Translations under genes and position numbers: made by a program
Notes under the pieces: generated by a model
Database searches by the model: none
The model's input: the letters and a program-made list of their open reading frames with translations, nothing else
Told to the model about the DNA's origin: nothing
Shown: positions 49,633 to 49,914 of the stretch, piece after piece
How the letters are laid out: every line of letters starts with the position of its first letter
Position numbering within the stretch: position 1 is the stretch's first letter
Assembly: GCA_964602055.1 (NCBI GenBank)
Contig: CAZRPU010000011.1
Location: 1-49,914, forward strand
Source: JACPLA01 sp964602055
GTDB lineage: Bacteria; Bacteroidota; Ignavibacteria; UBA10030
Length of the DNA stretch: 49,914 nt
Reading direction: 5' to 3'

Positions 49633-49914
49633 TCAACCAATCCCGTAGTGAAAGAACTGACCCCAGGAAAAGGGGTGGCTCACGTCTTTTGTCTGAATGA
49701 GATTGAGAAGAGCTTGCCGATACGCATCTCCGGGCGCGAGTCCGTTGGCAAGATGCGTAAAGAAAAATTCGCTGAAGAACTTCGCCGCCTTTCTCTCTGA
49801 ACCCCATGCATTATAAAAAACGTCCGAAGTTCCATTCAATCTCAGGAGCTGCGCATGGAGAGGCGTTAACCCCGTCCCCTGTCCGAGCGTATTTGAAAGG
49901 AGTATGACTGGGAC
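49633..49914 (-). CDS. C-terminal end of a CHAT-like caspase-fold protein (partial)
   Basis: The frame is open from the window edge to TGA at 49633-49635, giving 93 residues, so the gene continues beyond the right end. The part seen matches the end of a CHAT (caspase HetF associated with TPRs) domain: a FFSEFFFTHLANGLAPGDAY helix, an AYRQALLNLI segment and the final HPFSWGQFFHYG strand. In active CHAT proteases a Cys follows LSA near the start of this part. Here the strand reads VILLSNTLGQGTGL without the Cys. The domain call rests on pattern memory and the N-terminal His half is outside the window. Confidence 0.6.
   Translation of the reverse strand, partial: VPVILLSNTLGQGTGLTPLHAQLLRLNGTSDVFYNAWGSERKAAKFFSEFFFTHLANGLAPGDAYRQALLNLIQTKDVSHPFSWGQFFHYGIG

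Noticed and set aside
1..49914. CRISPR arrays, insertion sequences, integrase or phage genes
   Set aside because: No regularly spaced direct repeats and no transposase, integrase or phage-like protein was seen on either strand.

Overview
The window (about 50 kb, roughly 53% GC by eye) looks like a chromosomal segment of a Gram-negative bacterium on the Bacteroidota/Chlorobi/Ignavibacteria side of the FCB group. This is an inference from content: a DUF3078 outer-membrane protein, a small ribosomal protein THX gene, Bacteroidota-type exported haem-binding and M28/amidohydrolase proteins, separate secD and secF, and many signal-peptide proteins. Two features argue against Bacteroidia proper. Many genes have clear Shine-Dalgarno sequences, and at least nine operon starts carry an ordinary sigma70-like promoter (TTGnnn, 17-nt spacer, TAnnTT) rather than the -33/-7 type. 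I saw no rRNA, tRNA, insertion sequence, integrase or CRISPR array. No gene-free gap exceeds 300 bases.

Layout, left end to 13.1 kb (all + strand). The 3' tail of one gene is followed by a PLP aminotransferase, an ECF sigma factor overlapping its zinc-finger/FecR anti-sigma factor, an exported metal-binding-rhodanese fusion, an M28 peptidase and an MFS transporter. Next comes a run of mostly exported or membrane proteins: YceI, an intradiol-dioxygenase-like protein, a kelch propeller, a haem-binding protein, DUF3078, DUF1648 and DinB. The run closes with a good terminator. 13.2-16.1 kb is a tight three-gene unit: Rieske oxygenase, orphan membrane protein, APC permease. A convergent L-2-hydroxyglutarate-oxidase-like gene follows. 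17.3-20.6 kb is a 1072-residue exported propeller-amidohydrolase fusion. 20.6-26.1 kb holds a twin-hairpin repeat, the tiny THX gene and a series of small genes (monooxygenase-like, EEP hydrolase, DinB, dodecin, GNAT, beta-barrel, lipoprotein), ending in an AI-2E-type permease.

26.2-30.4 kb (- strand) is a complete TRAP transporter of the TPR-protein-associated type (tatT, dctP, dctQ, dctM) with a ferritin gene at its end. 30.4-35.8 kb (+) is a two-component system followed by an LpxH-like phosphatase and a class A PBP. 35.9-40.4 kb (-) is a four-gene operon read ppiD, outer-membrane protein, aroK, aroB. It is fired from a promoter that sits back to back with the secD promoter. 40.6-44.8 kb (+) is secD, secF, a STAS protein and a BtuF-like lipoprotein whose start codon lies in the loop of a terminator-like hairpin. 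A deoxynucleoside kinase follows. tmk and ctpA (-) diverge from an ECF sigma factor plus an adhesin-like exported protein (+). The right edge cuts a CHAT-like protein.

The themes are envelope biogenesis and protein export (SecDF, PpiD, PBP1a, LpxH, CtpA), envelope sensing (two ECF systems, one two-component system) and nutrient uptake (TRAP, APC, MFS, BtuF). I found no convincing defence island or wholly new system. The points most worth a second look are the TPAT-ferritin operon with a substituted substrate arginine, the Rieske/membrane protein/permease unit, the start codon inside a terminator hairpin, and the unannotated THX gene beside a hairpin repeat.
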